In this document: piece by piece, positions 34,707-46,777 of the stretch | How positions within the stretch are numbered: the stretch's first letter is position 1 | Layout of the letters: the number at the start of each line of letters is the position of its first letter | NCBI GenBank assembly: GCA_030490835.1 | Contig: CM059975.1 | Location: 4,553,579-4,617,578 of the forward strand | DNA length: 64,000 nt | Source of the DNA: Annona cherimola | Lineage: Eukaryota; Streptophyta; Magnoliopsida; Magnoliales; Annonaceae | Reading direction: 5' to 3' | The notes under the pieces: model-generated | What the model saw: the letters and a program-made list of their open reading frames with translations, nothing else | Told to the model about the DNA's origin: nothing | Databases searched by the model: none | Position numbers and translations under genes: made by a program

Positions 34707-35164
34707 CCAATACAAGAGGGAAAAGTTTGGGGAATAATCTTGTTTTTCCGTCTCCTCTTTATTTATTAATTCTCTTTCCTTAAAAAGAGTGACTTCATTC
34801 ACGATGGATATGAAATAATCCAATCCCATGTGCATGGAATAAATCCTGTGTACACAAATAGTGATTGTTGTGAACAGAATGCTGAAAAATGATATCCGAT
34901 CAATATCAGTTATTTGGCTTTGGTTTTCCAAGTCCATCAATTAAAAAATCAACCACATTACCCACAAAAAAGGACCTTAGCTCTTTTGCCTTTCACCGTC
35001 TGACATGTGGTTTACCGCAACGCTCTTTTACTAAATCACGTGCATCTGTTTGTGTTCAAAATAGAGTAGTCCTTATTGCTGGTAGAAACTGCCATGGTTA
35101 GTGGCCTTACTATCTTTGCGTATCTTGTCTTCTTGGCAGCTAGCTTTACAGGGTTCTCTTGGTC
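34707..35164. other. DEG15 3' region
   Basis: Presumed 3' untranslated region and downstream flank of DEG15. Nothing else is recognised. Confidence 0.4.
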
Positions 35165-35463
35165 TATGGCAACAACATTTTGGAAAGTGATAAAACTTTT
35201 GATAAGAAATTTTTGTTATAAAAGTTTTTGAAATGTAAGAAAATAATGTTATATAATAGGGATAACAATGAAGAATAAAAAGAATACATTTAAAATATAT
35301 AAATTAGATGTATAGCTAATTGTATAGAAATGATTGAAAAGCAAGATAGTTATATAGGAAGAAGTGAAAAAATACTAAAAAGTAAAATAGTTGTAGAGAG
35401 TGAAAAGTTCTAGATTAAAAAATTTTATTTTGGAAAGTTTTTTGTGTAAACAAACACTCTCAC
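35165..35463. mobile_element. Tourist-like MITE, family A copy, between DEG15 and BAC1
   Basis: The core wording 'gttatataatagggataac', 'attgtatagaaatgattg' and 'aaaatagttgtagagagtg' and the right end 'gtaaacaaacact' place it in family A. It lies between the convergent 3' ends of the two neighbouring genes. Confidence 0.62.
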
Positions 35464-36154
35464 AACGTGCTTCACAGCAGTTTGAATACATGATGGCTTA
35501 CAAGAAGGAAACCTGGACAGGTCCGCTCAAACAATTCTTCTATTCAAGCCAATATGACTTATATGAGATATATAACACCAATTTCAATACAACAGTAGAA
35601 ATAAAACAAGTGGGGTTTGGGCGTACAATCTCTCGCCTCACAAAATCCTCAAAACGCCTTGCGTGCACAGACACTGAATGAAATTGAAATGCTCGGAACA
35701 ACATACTCCAAAATGGTCTTGTATTGGGGTTTAATTCCCCATAAACAAGTTCATCGATCAGTATCAATTCCCGTTGAACGCACAAACAACAAAATAGCGA
35801 AAAGCCTAAAATTCCATGTCATAAATTAGAAGTACAAATTCCGGATGTCAACTCTCTCTTCGTGAACTCAAAAAAACCACTCTGTTGCATAGCTCTTACC
35901 CTCAAAACAAAAGCTTCAAAATTTCATACCTTTCATGCGACAAATTGCTATCGGCCATAACAGAAGCAATTAAGCACTTGGGTTGAGGAACCAGGGAGTG
36001 AGGGATGGGTGATTGGTCGAAGCATTATTAAGCTTATGAATGGACTTTTGCCCAGAGAAAATAATATAAAATGGTCAGCAATACAAGTTCCTTCGCATTC
36101 TCATGCTTCAAAACCTGCACTACCAATGCAAAAAAGATGCCAGTACGTCCATCC
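35464..36154. other. Spacer between convergent genes; BAC1-type carrier 3' region on the right
   Basis: No additional gene is supported. Open frames at 35400-35829 are short, overlap on both strands and have no motif. The segment next to 36154 should hold the 3' untranslated region of the carrier gene. Confidence 0.4.
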
Positions 36155-39100
36155 TTAACCCCGTTTCACACCAAGAATCTTTGCAACAAACTCCCACGTG
36201 ACAATGGCAGCAGCATTAGCAGGAAATGCCCTGACCAATGTAGGACCCAGACCTGCATAGCAACCACTCAATCCCACTCTTTTATATATCTACAAGAAGA
36301 AAAACAAGGTTAAGTTACCCACTTTAGTTGTGGAATGGACAAATCAATCAAGAGTGTACAGAGAGAAATGGACTACCAAGCTCATTGTCTGGAAAGGATT
36401 CCTGGTAGAACTCCTATCTAGGGATGTTTGAATAACAGTTTTTGCCACATCCAAAGGCAAAACAACAGACCAGAACTGTAAATGAAGAGAGATGGAACAG
36501 TGTCACATTATAATTCACATTAATGATGTCTAAGATTGATAAATATTAGTCCAGGAGTAAGATTGTCCAAAATGCCATTTCTATCGGATGAGTTTGGAGC
36601 GCAGATATTTTTGACATTCAAATTTTGGAGGAATTTGGCACATGGATATTGTTGATGATCAACCTGTCCAAAAAAACATACTCGGTCTTTTTTGACAATC
36701 AGGCAAGAGAAACAAATAAGAAGAAACCACAAAAATCGTTAGGTGGGACACATGTAAGGTCAATCTTATTTGGGTGGCATATATATTTTTATAATGGTGA
36801 AACAAATCATCTTGATGTTTCATCACTCTAATCATCCCATCCATGTGCAATAGTAGACTGGATGTTGGACATGCACCAAATCCAATAACACTCATTCACC
36901 ACTTCTAGATGAAAAATGAGGCCATTTGTCATATCATCACTAAAGGCCTTTACACTCCAAATGAGAATTCCTCAGGAGTTTTTCCAGTAAAAGCTCCATT
37001 AATTCATTCATGTGCTACACAACAATCAATTGGAGGGAAATGTTTTCCTGTACTGAATAACATTTCTTTTGGAACCTGTGTGTCAATATGCCCTATTATC
37101 AGTATGCATACTATATGCAAACAAACACCGTAAAGTCTCTAAAGCTCCGAGTTGTCTGAACTTACAGCTACGCCGGCAAGCCCGCCACTGAATATGCCAA
37201 TCCCCACATCTGTTAAAAACTTACGCTGGTGGCTGACATCATGTGAAATAGAATCCAGTTGTAAATGCATGTAATAACGGCTGTACTCGTAGGTGCTAAA
37301 GAAGACAGCATTACCAACTGATTCTCTCAACAAAGTTGAGAACCCACCACGAAAGATGCCATTTATCTGAGAAAAGTATATATGCATTAATATAAAATCA
37401 CATGGATCCATTTCTGATTTCTTTTTCTCTTGAAAAAGCATAGAAAGCCAAAAAAAAAAAAAAAAAAAATTGCCTCACCCCATCCTCCTTTACAGTCTTA
37501 ACAGCACAATCAAGAGGACCACTGTATCTTTTAGACTTAGGAATCGTGGAGTCAGTTCCTTGGACTTGCATCCTACACTGGAAGATCTTCAAGTGTCACG
37601 TGCAGAGAAAAGCTACTTAGCCAAAATAAATAAATAAATGAAAAAAATACAACCTAAAAGCTTCCAAAACTCTCTCTCTCTCTGTCAGTAAATGATTCCA
37701 ACTATGACATATAACAAAACATATGCATAAAACGTAACTGACATACAAACAAGCATCACGCATATTTTTCTTCAATAAATTTCAGTTACTTTGCATAACT
37801 TCATCAAATTTCAAAAGGATTTCAGCATGATTGGACAAAGCTGACAAATCGGATACATCAAACGCATCGATGTGTATTTGTCTTTGAATTCATTGGTTCG
37901 ACATGTTACATGGAGAAAACTTCTACTCAAGGTGAAAAGTAAGCTTGAATTTTTTAAAAAATACATATTCAAGTTCAAGCACTTTTGGAAGAAGAAGAAG
38001 AGTAGCTGAGGTAACATAAGCTATAGACAGCAAAGCTAATAGCAAGAAGGTCCTTGTATTTCTTCAAGACAAATACAAAAAGAACAGGTAGCATTGTATC
38101 CTCTAAGTTACCTACTTTCACTAGCTCTGCTGGACAAAGAATGAAACTGATTACAGCTCCACCACATGCTGCTGAAGGAATAATTACATGGAGCTGTGGC
38201 TCACTATTGTCCATTTCCCTCTTCTGCAAGTAAAACAAGCATTAACACCCAACTGACACAAGGCGATTGATAAGGAAATACAAATATAGGCATTGACAAC
38301 CAGAGAAACTCTAGCTGGCCAGCTTCATTGACACTCATGCGGGGAAGTGCCAGACTGAGCCAGCATATGAGAAGATTGATTACTCTGATATGGAAACACC
38401 TGCAGCGATTGTTTCATTTGAGAATAGATCCCAAACAGAAGGGAACTTTCAAAGGCCATCCCTATGAAAGAAGATGTTGCACCCCTGTAGAGTCCTTTCA
38501 CCTACAGCATATAGGAACTAGTAAGTTTTGTTGCAAAGAAAGCTGATATAATTTCACAACAGAAACCAAAGTATTGCCATAATGTTCTAAATCCCATGAA
38601 ACACATGCATATAGGAACTAGTAAGTTCTGTTATGCAAATGCAAAGAAAACTGATACAATTTTACGACAGGAACAAAGTATTTCCATGATGTTCTAAATT
38701 CCAAGAAACACATGAAGGGACTGAAACAATTGTCACTATCATGGCCTTATTATGGAAGACTGGATTGCCATCTCATCAGGCCAATACTCCAGCCTTGCAT
38801 ACAAATTGTTTTTTTTAACTAAGAAATCTTCGTATTTATATCAAAAGAAAATTCATCACCTTGACCTCTCACACAAGTGACCTATTCTTCTAACCATGAT
38901 AAATTAAAATGCTTTCATTACATGCTACAATTGTGGTCAATTTTTTAAAAAAAAAATTATTTGTGATATGGGATAGTGGAAGGTGGAATCCAAAAACTGC
39001 AACCACTTTCTCAAAAATAAAAATAACAATAAAAAATAGGAAGAAGAAAGAAGAATGAAATGGCAAAAAGATTTTTGCAGTGCAAAATTATGATTTTCTG

Positions 39101-40316
39101 ACCATGAATAATTTAACTAGTGGTTTCATATGTTATAGGTGGCATCCAAAACCTAGGGCTCCTTACTCGAATTTTGTTTAAGAAAAATAAGAACAAACAA
39201 CATCGACAAAAGAAAGAAAAGGTTTTTGTGGAAAAAAAAAAAAAAAAATTTTGGTTTCTCATCATGGCTCAAAAAGGAGAAATTACCCATGTGGGCATGC
39301 GCACCATACTAGGTGCCAACGAAATGTTTCCACTAAACTTCCTATGGAATAGGTGAACATTTCGAAATACATGCAAGCAAATGCATCAAAATGCCTGTAA
39401 CAGTGATAACCATACCCCTTCATTGCTAAGAATTCTAGCAGTACAATGCAGCGCATTCTTATACTTCTTCTCTTGGGCTCCAGTGTTATGCTTTTGCAGC
39501 TTCACCTATTACAAGTGAAAATTGAAAGCAGCTAAGATAGGCAAGAAAGATAGTAACATGTGCATTCAGAATACAAGACAATGACGCTACAAGTAATAAA
39601 AGAAAAGCAACGAAAGCCATAAGAAGGATAAAAGATAGTTCTAATTCTCCTCGGAAGCATAGCAATACAATATCCCACGACATTAGACAGCAAGTTGTAA
39701 TTCATAGCAATATAGCATTCCATTTATTTCAAGTTGTCAAAATTCACATTCCAGCTACAGCAGACATTAACGTACAACTTAGCTTCAAAACATTTCTTTG
39801 GCAAGGAACACCTATAAAATGCGCCACAATGCAATATAAGCTAGATCAGTTTTGGGATTTGCGGTAACATGCTGATCTTCTGAGTTTTGGGGCTAAATAT
39901 TAACAAAAGAAGGATGGCTGCAAAGAATATCCAACTTCTTAGCAGATACATCACATTATGCACCGAAATCTGAAATAAGCTCGGAAAAAGAGTCCAGTAT
40001 CAACACATTACTGTTCGCTTTACACTGTTACATCGAGATAACCCCCAAATCACTCTCCCAAAATCCCATTGGTATGAACAAGCCTTGCTAGTTGCTGGTC
40101 TCCGGAAAAACATTCAAGCAGCTGAACCAGTCATCATCGAGAGCCTAGAGGGCAGTGGTCTATAGCGACTCTGTGACTGAAGAACACGTATATGGAAACG
40201 CAAATCGCGAGGGGGTTGAAGCTGTTAACCTTGACAGTGTCGAACGGATGGCCGGTTATGACGGTGGCAATGCCAGCGGCGAGGCCGGCGGCGTATTCCT
40301 TGGCAGCCTCAGCCAT
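36155..40316 (-). CDS. BAC1: Mitochondrial basic amino-acid carrier (BAC1-type)
   Basis: Eight exons on the - strand join in frame into 306 residues: 40230-40316, 39416-39505, 38400-38501, 38116-38223, 37479-37577, 37166-37366, 36377-36475 and 36155-36289; every junction falls between codons. All three carrier signatures are present: PFDTVK (24-29), PAELVK (124-129) and PLDVAK (236-241), one per repeat of the six-helix mitochondrial carrier fold. Stretches such as KLQKHNT, CRMQVQGTDS and YAGLGPTLVRAFPANAAAIVTWEF match the plant BAC1 group (about 310 aa), which exchanges arginine, ornithine and other basic amino acids across the inner membrane. The closely related BAC2 is less similar in my recollection. 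The gene looks complete. It is convergent with DEG15. Intron 2 carries a 100-bp tandem duplication (listed separately). Confidence 0.93.
38507..38715. repeat. 100-bp tandem duplication in carrier intron 2, touching the exon 3 acceptor
   Basis: Two diverged copies start with 'gcatataggaactagtaagt' at 38507 and 38607 and both continue to 'gttctaaat' and 'gaaacacatg'. Copy 1 starts six bases from the first base of exon 3 (38501, - strand), so the duplicated unit includes the pyrimidine-rich acceptor tract. Confidence 0.78.
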
Positions 40317-40876
40317 TGCCGCCTTCTACGACGCCGCCCCCTCCTACTCTGGTCGTGCGCTCCCTGAGCCCTCCGCCGCCGCCGCCATTTCTTTTCTTCC
40401 TGCGGCCCTTTTGGGCTCCTTGTTTCGCTTCTCTCGGCGTCGCTGTTGGCTGTCGACACGCGCCGTTTTCAAGCGCCAACAACAGCACTCGCGGCATTGC
40501 CGGTCTTGGATGCTCCGTCCTTGTGATCGGATCATGCGGTCCTTTTTGCCATGACTTTCGTCGTTGATAATGCTACGGTGTTGATTGCATCCACGGAATG
40601 GTGGCGCCGAAGTCCAAATCAACGGTGTACATAAATTCCTCCTGTGTAATTAAGAACAATTCTCAATCTTTTAATTTTTATTTGTTGCCTCTAATATTAA
40701 TGAAGACGCAAAGTTCATCCCCCGCGGGGGATTCGAAACTGGTTCACTAGCACAAGAGCTACAGCGCCATCTGCTCTCCAGTTTAAAGTTGGAGCAACAG
40801 CACCAGAGCTAAAGCACCATGCAGCTAGGCTAAAATAAGCTGCCGTACCTTTTTGTACCTTTGAGTTATAATTTTT
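40317..40876 (-). promoter_or_regulatory. 5' region of the BAC1-type carrier gene
   Basis: The first 250 bases are GC-rich and full of GCC/GGC triplets, which creates long spurious frames on both strands (for example proline- and arginine-rich ones). I treat this as promoter and 5' leader. At about 40728-40775 the - strand reads 'ggcgctgtagctcttgtgct' and then 'gtttcgaatccccc', a tRNA-like A-box/B-box pair that may be the head of an old SINE. Confidence 0.4.
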
Positions 40877-41697
40877 GGGGGAAGTTTGGGAGCAATTTTT
40901 ATGTAAAATTTTTTTAAATAGAAAAAAATAATGTGATATAATATAAGTAATAAAGAGAAGTAAATAAAATAAAGTTAAAAAAGATAGCTTAAATGTACGA
41001 GTAATTATGTAAGAATGATTGAAAATAGAATACTTTATAGGAAGAAGTGAATAAATAATTTAAAAATATAGTAATTGTAAAAAATAAAAAAATTTAGATT
41101 GAAAAGTTTTTTTTATTGATTAAGGGTGTGTTTGGTAATTGATAGAAAATGTCAAGTTAAAACTTTTCAATCAAAAACTTTTCACTCTCCACAATTATCA
41201 TATTTTTCGATTATTTTTTCACGTTTTTCTATACAATTATCTTACTTTTCAATCGTTTCTACACAACTATCCACACAATTAAACTATCTATTTTAACTTT
41301 ATCCTCTTTACTACTCATCAGTCTCCTATCATATCACATTGTTTGACAACTTTTACTTTTCAAAACTTTTTATCATGCACAGACCCAGAAAAGCGACCAT
41401 TGGGCCTGATGCACAGAGCATACAGACCCAGAAAACACCTATTGGGCCTGTGGGCTATGGGCCTCACAGTGTGATATTGTCCACTCTGGCCTGACAACTT
41501 AGCCGCATGGTTTTAAAACACGTCACACCATACTTAACTTGAGACACACTTATAAACTACCAGGAACTTTTCTCCCCTTTTCGATGTGGGATTCGGTCCT
41601 GGGCTATTACATTTTTTATCAAAAGTTTTATTCATTACCAAATACACCCGATTGAAAATTTTTAATTCAAAAAGTTTTGTATTTTAACAAACACCCC
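40877..41697. mobile_element. Family A MITE interrupted by a second family A MITE
   Basis: The outer element runs from 40877 to 41123 ('gtgatataatataagtaata', 'agattgaaaagttttttt') and resumes at 41650-41697 ('gattgaaaatttttaattc', 'aacaaacacccca'), which completes the normal family A right end. The interval 41124-41649 is a second, oppositely oriented family A copy beginning GGGTGTGTTTGGTAAT and ending ATTACCAAATACACCC. That inner copy is itself interrupted by a third element (41376-41612). Confidence 0.7.
41367..41621. mobile_element. Solo-LTR/TRIM-like insertion nested in a MITE
   Basis: A sequence of about 237 bp (41376-41612) interrupts the inner MITE and is flanked by the 9-bp direct repeat tttttatca (41367-41375 and 41613-41621). 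It runs TGCACAGACCC...GGGCTATTACA and contains 'gatgtgggattcggtcc', wording similar to plant LTRs that start TGTAATAGCCC on the other strand. A 9-bp duplication is unusual for an LTR (normally 5) and would suit a Mutator-like element, so the class is open. It contains an internal direct repeat (cagacccagaaaa twice). Confidence 0.6.
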
Positions 41698-41919
41698 ACA
41701 TCGAATAGAGTAGACTATCATTTACGAACACGTATAACTCATTTTAAGCCAGCTATACCATAACTTACAGTACAATTAGCTATACTTGAATACTTTATAA
41801 AAAATATATATTTATATTTACTTTTACCTGTTACCAACGTAAAGCCTCTTTTGTAAGCTTTAGTTTAGGATAACGGTTTACACATGTAAGAATGATATAA
41901 TAGCGTAATAATGAAATTG

Positions 41920-42207
41920 GAGTGTTTGTCTACACAACAAATATTTTGATTTAAAATTTTTCACTCTCCATAACTAATTATTTGTTCATTTCTTCGTATA
42001 CGATTATCTTACTTTTCGATTATCTCTACACAACTACCTACGCATCCAACATATCTATTTTTTTTATAAAACAATGTATCTATTTTAACTTTATTCTAAT
42101 TACTCTTTATCATTATCTTTATCTTTATCATAACAGATCATTTTTCACATTTTAAAAACTTTTAAAATTTTTCATTAAAAATTTTATTACGTCCTAAACA
42201 CATCCTA
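41920..42207. mobile_element. Tourist-like MITE, family A copy
   Basis: It starts 'ggagtgtttgtctacac' and ends 'cctaaacacatcc', with the core wording 'tcactctccataac', 'cgattatctctacacaacta' and 'tattttaactttattcta'. The ends are diverged. Confidence 0.65.
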
Positions 42208-42440
42208 TATTTAAAGTCGATTATTTTATTAGCGTATCAATTTTCATCCAACTTGAATATGTGTATGGGCCCTACCGAAAAATAATACAAATTTAATACA
42301 ATAAAATAATTTAATATAAATAACAATTTTAAAGTTGTTTTTCGGTATGTAAATTATCTAAAACGTAATTTATACATGAATAAATGACTGTATGAAGTAT
42401 TAATACATTTAAGTGTATGTGTAGTACAGTTAAGCTCTCT
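42208..42440. repeat. Family B repeat
   Basis: The wording 'cgattattttattagcgtat', 'gaatatgtgtatgggccc', 'aataatacaaatttaatac' and 'tgtatgaagtattaatacat' matches the 20395-20635 copy and the 49-50.5 kb cluster. It directly abuts the family A MITE on its left. Confidence 0.65.
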
Positions 42441-43864
42441 ACTTTTTTACACTTATTTTGACATGATTTTATATTTTAACTATTTAATTGTCCTTCTTTT
42501 TTATTATTATCTCACTAGTTCAATTATTTTTCATTTTTTATACCAAATTTTATCTATTTTAACTTTTATCCTCCCAGATCTAATCATCCCTCCCAATCAC
42601 CGAATCACACATTCTCTTATTTTTAGAGTTTTTTTCATTTTCACTTCACCGATTTTACTTTTGTATCTTCAGTGTCTGCTAAATGCGCGTACCGAAGTGA
42701 ATAAATTTAAAATAGATTTAAAATATGGGTAACAACAAAAATAAAATTTATTATGAAATTTGCATATGGACTGAATCGACACGGTCCTTTTTTTTTTTTC
42801 TCCTCCTCTTTGGAGTTCGAGTTTGCACCATTTTCCAATGTGCAAGTGCACGTGCTCTTGATTGGAGAGGTTGATGTCGGTGGATATGAGATGAATGAAT
42901 CTATGAATGGACGGGATGGACGCCATTAAAATGGAAATGACTGAAGCACGAATCCGGCTGGAAATGCCCGACGAGCTGGGCCTACAACCTACAGAAGAAT
43001 GCTGCTGGAGGCCTACTGATCGCGGGCAAAGAGAAAGGAGAGACGACAATCTATCCCATAACGTTTTTGCAAGCCCTTTTTTAAGTGTTCAATGACCCAT
43101 CACCTCATCTTTTAATATTTATGCACGTATGCACATATATTTGGGTAATGTTTCAATACATACTCATGTATTGAAACTTATTACGTTTGAAATTATAAAA
43201 TCTTATAAAAATTCAAAAATGATAAATTTCGGTATATATAAAGACTACACGTTGACTCACAAAAAAAAAAGAAAAAAAAAAATTTTAAAAAAAATATACG
43301 ACGTAAAAAAATTTAAACATACTATTTGAAGTACGGGATTCATTAAAAAAAGGTCTAACTACTGGACTGCACTATTTTTCTATTATTAGCTATACATTCT
43401 AAATATTTTTCATGCGAGTGTCTTATTTATTTCAAAACCATGCACATGTATTGAGATTTCAATACATACACATGCATTGAATCATTACCCCATGTATATT
43501 ATATCTCTTCTATTTTTATTTTTTTTTAAAATACAACATAATGTATATAATGAAACTCCATTTAAAATAACCCTCACATGGAATAACAGCTGGATTCAAG
43601 AGCAGAAGCAAGTTTCTAAGGAGGGCTACTTGACTGTCTGCCCAAAGCTGTGGGGAAAAACAATCCCGTGGGCTTCTCATGCCCATTGGAATTGAGAGGT
43701 GGGAAGGGAGTCGAGGTACAGATGCCTGGCAATTCATGGGTCATTGTTCTGCAATGGGCAAGGGCGTGAGGTGATGTTTTGATTACTTTGATAGGAACAC
43801 TCACTCTTATAGTCTTCTCAAGTTTTCGGATCATAACGAAGCTGTCCATATCTCAATGCTTCCG
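42441..43864. other. Intergenic DNA, no gene supported
   Basis: A block of higher GC at 42830-43060 has frames on both strands without motifs. The remainder is AT-rich with A-runs near 43260-43295. The phrase 'acatgtattgagatttcaat' recurs in inverted form near 43160, a short inverted repeat. No gene is called. Confidence 0.4.
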
Positions 43865-44174
43865 GGCGCATATACCTATTTTTTAAAAAAAAAAATCAAA
43901 ATTTTTTTATGAACTTGTTAACCTAAGTGTATTTAACGTATGTATCAATTTTTACTATTTTTGGAAATTTTTATATATTTATTTCGGATTTTTAAAAATC
44001 CGTGGCATTTTAGTAATTTAAAATTACCTAAAATGCCACTGATTTTCAAAAATAAAAAATAAAAATCTAAAATACTCAAAAAATGATAAAAATTAATACA
44101 TAGGTTAAATACACCTAAATTAACAATCTTGTAAAAAAATTTAAAAAAAATAAAAAAAAATAAGTATATGCGCC
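43865..44174. repeat. Foldback element, family C, with arms of about 140 bp
   Basis: The outer ends 'gggcgcatatacctatt' and 'aataagtatatgcgcc' are inverted copies, and pairing continues through 'gttaacctaagtgtattta' against 'taaatacacctaaattaac' to 'gtggcattttagtaattt' against 'aaaattacctaaaatgccac' at the centre. This is the clearest hairpin-forming element in the window. It has no coding capacity. Confidence 0.85.
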
Positions 44175-46229
44175 TGGAGCATTGAGGCGAGGAGCATAGG
44201 ATCAGAATCCGTCCATATCAAGACATTGTAAAAGGAATCCCAGCAATCTTCAGCCTTCCACCCTTGTTTTGCAATACCCATACAGCATTTTTTTGGGAAC
44301 GGCCTCATTAGGAACCAAGTTCACCAAACTTCCCTGGGAACTAATCCAATAAATATGATTTTGTTTTAAAAATACTACTATATAAATTATATTTTAAATA
44401 TAATTTTAACCATTCATAATGAAAATTAAACAAATAAAATAGTGCTAGTTAATAATCTGAAATAGAAGAATTTTAGTGGTATATAAATTTTTAGAAAATT
44501 GAATATAGTCATAATGTAATTTATATAACTCATGTATATATTAATTATATGAGTCTTAAAAAAAAATTATTTACATCTTGGACGGGATAAAGACGGGATA
44601 TAATCTTCTATTTTTTAAAAAAAATTCTATTCTTGAAAAATAATAGATTAATTTTTCTATTTCTAATATTACTTTTCTCAATTCCAATATAATAATAACA
44701 CTTTTTATCAAATAAAAAAATTACATTTCTTTGCATTCTCGGTACACAACAACACTTTTTCTATCATGCATTCTCATTTTGTCCTCGTTCTATTCACGTC
44801 ATGGACTAAATAAAGATACGAGGATTGGAAAATAAAATGAATATAATAAGAGTACGGTGAAAACAATGTAGAAATAGACGAGGTAATTGTAGAAAAAATG
44901 AAAAAATAATTATATGGGTATAAATGGAAAAAAATTAGGATAGCTGAAAATGATTATATTAACTTTTTGTCATTCTCGTTCCTCATTTTTTATAATCCAT
45001 TCTCAATTTCCACATGCCAAACGTATCCTAAGTGTCATTTTTATGTAATAAGTGTAGAATATTTACTTGTTAAGGACTATTAATACCCGATTTGTGTGAT
45101 TTTAATTATGAATGGTTAAAATTATATGTTAATATACTATAAGTTAGATTTTAAAAATATAATTAGAAATTTAGAATGATAGTTTTTTGGATTTCTAGCT
45201 GAAGCCTGGTTCGATTTCTCTACGCAGAGGGACTAATATGCAAAATTTTCCTTCCACTAATGCTCTCACAAAAGCTTAGCTCATATTTAAAACCAATGGT
45301 GGAGATTGATATCGCCAAATCTGATAGCATCTGCGTGCGGTCGAAAAGCCTGAGCGTTTTCAAGTAGCATAGGCCATCTACATTGTGAATCGCACGGCAA
45401 AAAAGAGGAGCAGTTGGAGGGTCATGTTCCTTCCGATTCGGACACAACAGCCGAATACTCAACCGCATCCATAGTCCAAAGGAGCCATGTCTCCTGTCTT
45501 TAGATTGACCGAACCCACAAATATGAAGCCGATGACAAGGAGGTTCGAACCCATGTGGGGACATTCGGGTGCAACTTGGCATCGGTCCGAATTTCCCTGG
45601 TTTCAAAACAAAATTTGGATTTTTTTTAAAATTTTTTTTTTCAAATTAGCACCGGTATCAAAGTCCAACCTGTAAATCCCATATTCCCTTCTTCCATGTA
45701 ATCATAACCTAATTAAACTGTAAAATATTTATTTCAAAACCTAAATATCATCTACATTTGTCTAAAGTTAAATACATTACATCTACATTAACTTTATTTG
45801 CAAATAATTACAAATATACCAACTATTTCAAAATCTTACATACATACAAATTAAATATGAGATATATAAGTCCTGCTTTTATTAAACTTTAAATATTAAT
45901 TTCATATAATCTTATTTATTTTTCTTACCTTGATTGTTAATGAATAAATTCATTATATTAATTGTACTTAAAATTATTTTTTAACTAGAAAACTAACTTT
46001 AATAAAAACTAAAGATATCATAGGTAATATAAATATATTCATATGTAAATTATTCATATATGAACGCAAAAATGTTTTAAAAATTCGTTATTTTTATCAT
46101 TAATTTTATTTTTTATTTGTTCCAGAGTAACCCGAATTTCAACTCGAAACTAATGTCAATCTAGTCCTAACCCAACTTGAACTCAACTTCTAATATTTGA
46201 GTTCGGATTTGAGTTTAAACTTAGTACTA
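44175..46229. other. AT-rich intergenic DNA, no gene supported
   Basis: A strongly diverged family A MITE may lie at about 44735-45030 ('gtagaaatagacgaggtaat', 'atgccaaacgtatcc'). The - strand frame at 45220-45606 (128 codons) has no domain I recognise and no splice context. The rest is AT-rich without structure. Confidence 0.4.
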
Positions 46230-46545
46230 AAAGGGTTAATGGTCATGATCAATCCATCAACCCGCTCATCTAACCCGTTTATAACTAAATTTAGATTGAA
46301 ATTTTTAAATAAATTGGTTATGATTCGTTAACCCATTTAACTATTTAATTAACCCTTTTAAGTTGTCTACTATACAACCCTTTTATTAAATAGGTTATGA
46401 GTTAAAGTTGAGTTATAAATGGGTTAGGGTTGTGATTTTTTAAATAGGTTAATAAACGGATTAGGGTTGCAATATTTTAAATGGGTAAAATTAAGATTAA
46501 ACTTTAAGCCGTTCAACCCGATCCGTTAACACTCCTACTTAGTAC
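46230..46545. repeat. hAT-like non-autonomous repeat (family F)
   Basis: The segment is made of 'caacccgctcatctaaccc' and 'gttaacccatttaactattt' wording, with inverted 'ttataaatgggttaggg', and ends 'gatccgttaacactcctac'. It matches 935-1560. Confidence 0.5.
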
Positions 46546-46777
46546 CACTCCACCCGAGTTGCGTTACTAAGAGGAGGCAACAAATTCCTCAACGGAGTTC
46601 TAGACACGAAAAATGACGGAACTGGCATTGTACAAGATCCAACTATAGAAATATTCCTAACAAGAAGCTTCCATATACTCTATTCCATCACATGGCCTGC
46701 AGGCTGAATCCTAATTTAAGTTTCAACATTCATTATCTTAATAATTATTTATTTATACTGTACGGAAATTAAAGCCA

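Noticed and set aside
40192..40622. GC-rich frames upstream of the mitochondrial carrier
   Set aside because: They overlap on both strands, are proline/arginine-rich from GCC repeats and cover the start exon and promoter of the carrier.
40728..40775. Possible tRNA gene on the - strand
   Set aside because: A-box and B-box-like strings are present, but no full cloverleaf can be drawn; a SINE head is more likely.
45220..45606. 128-codon - strand frame
   Set aside because: No domain, no splice context and no family resemblance; composition is compatible with chance.
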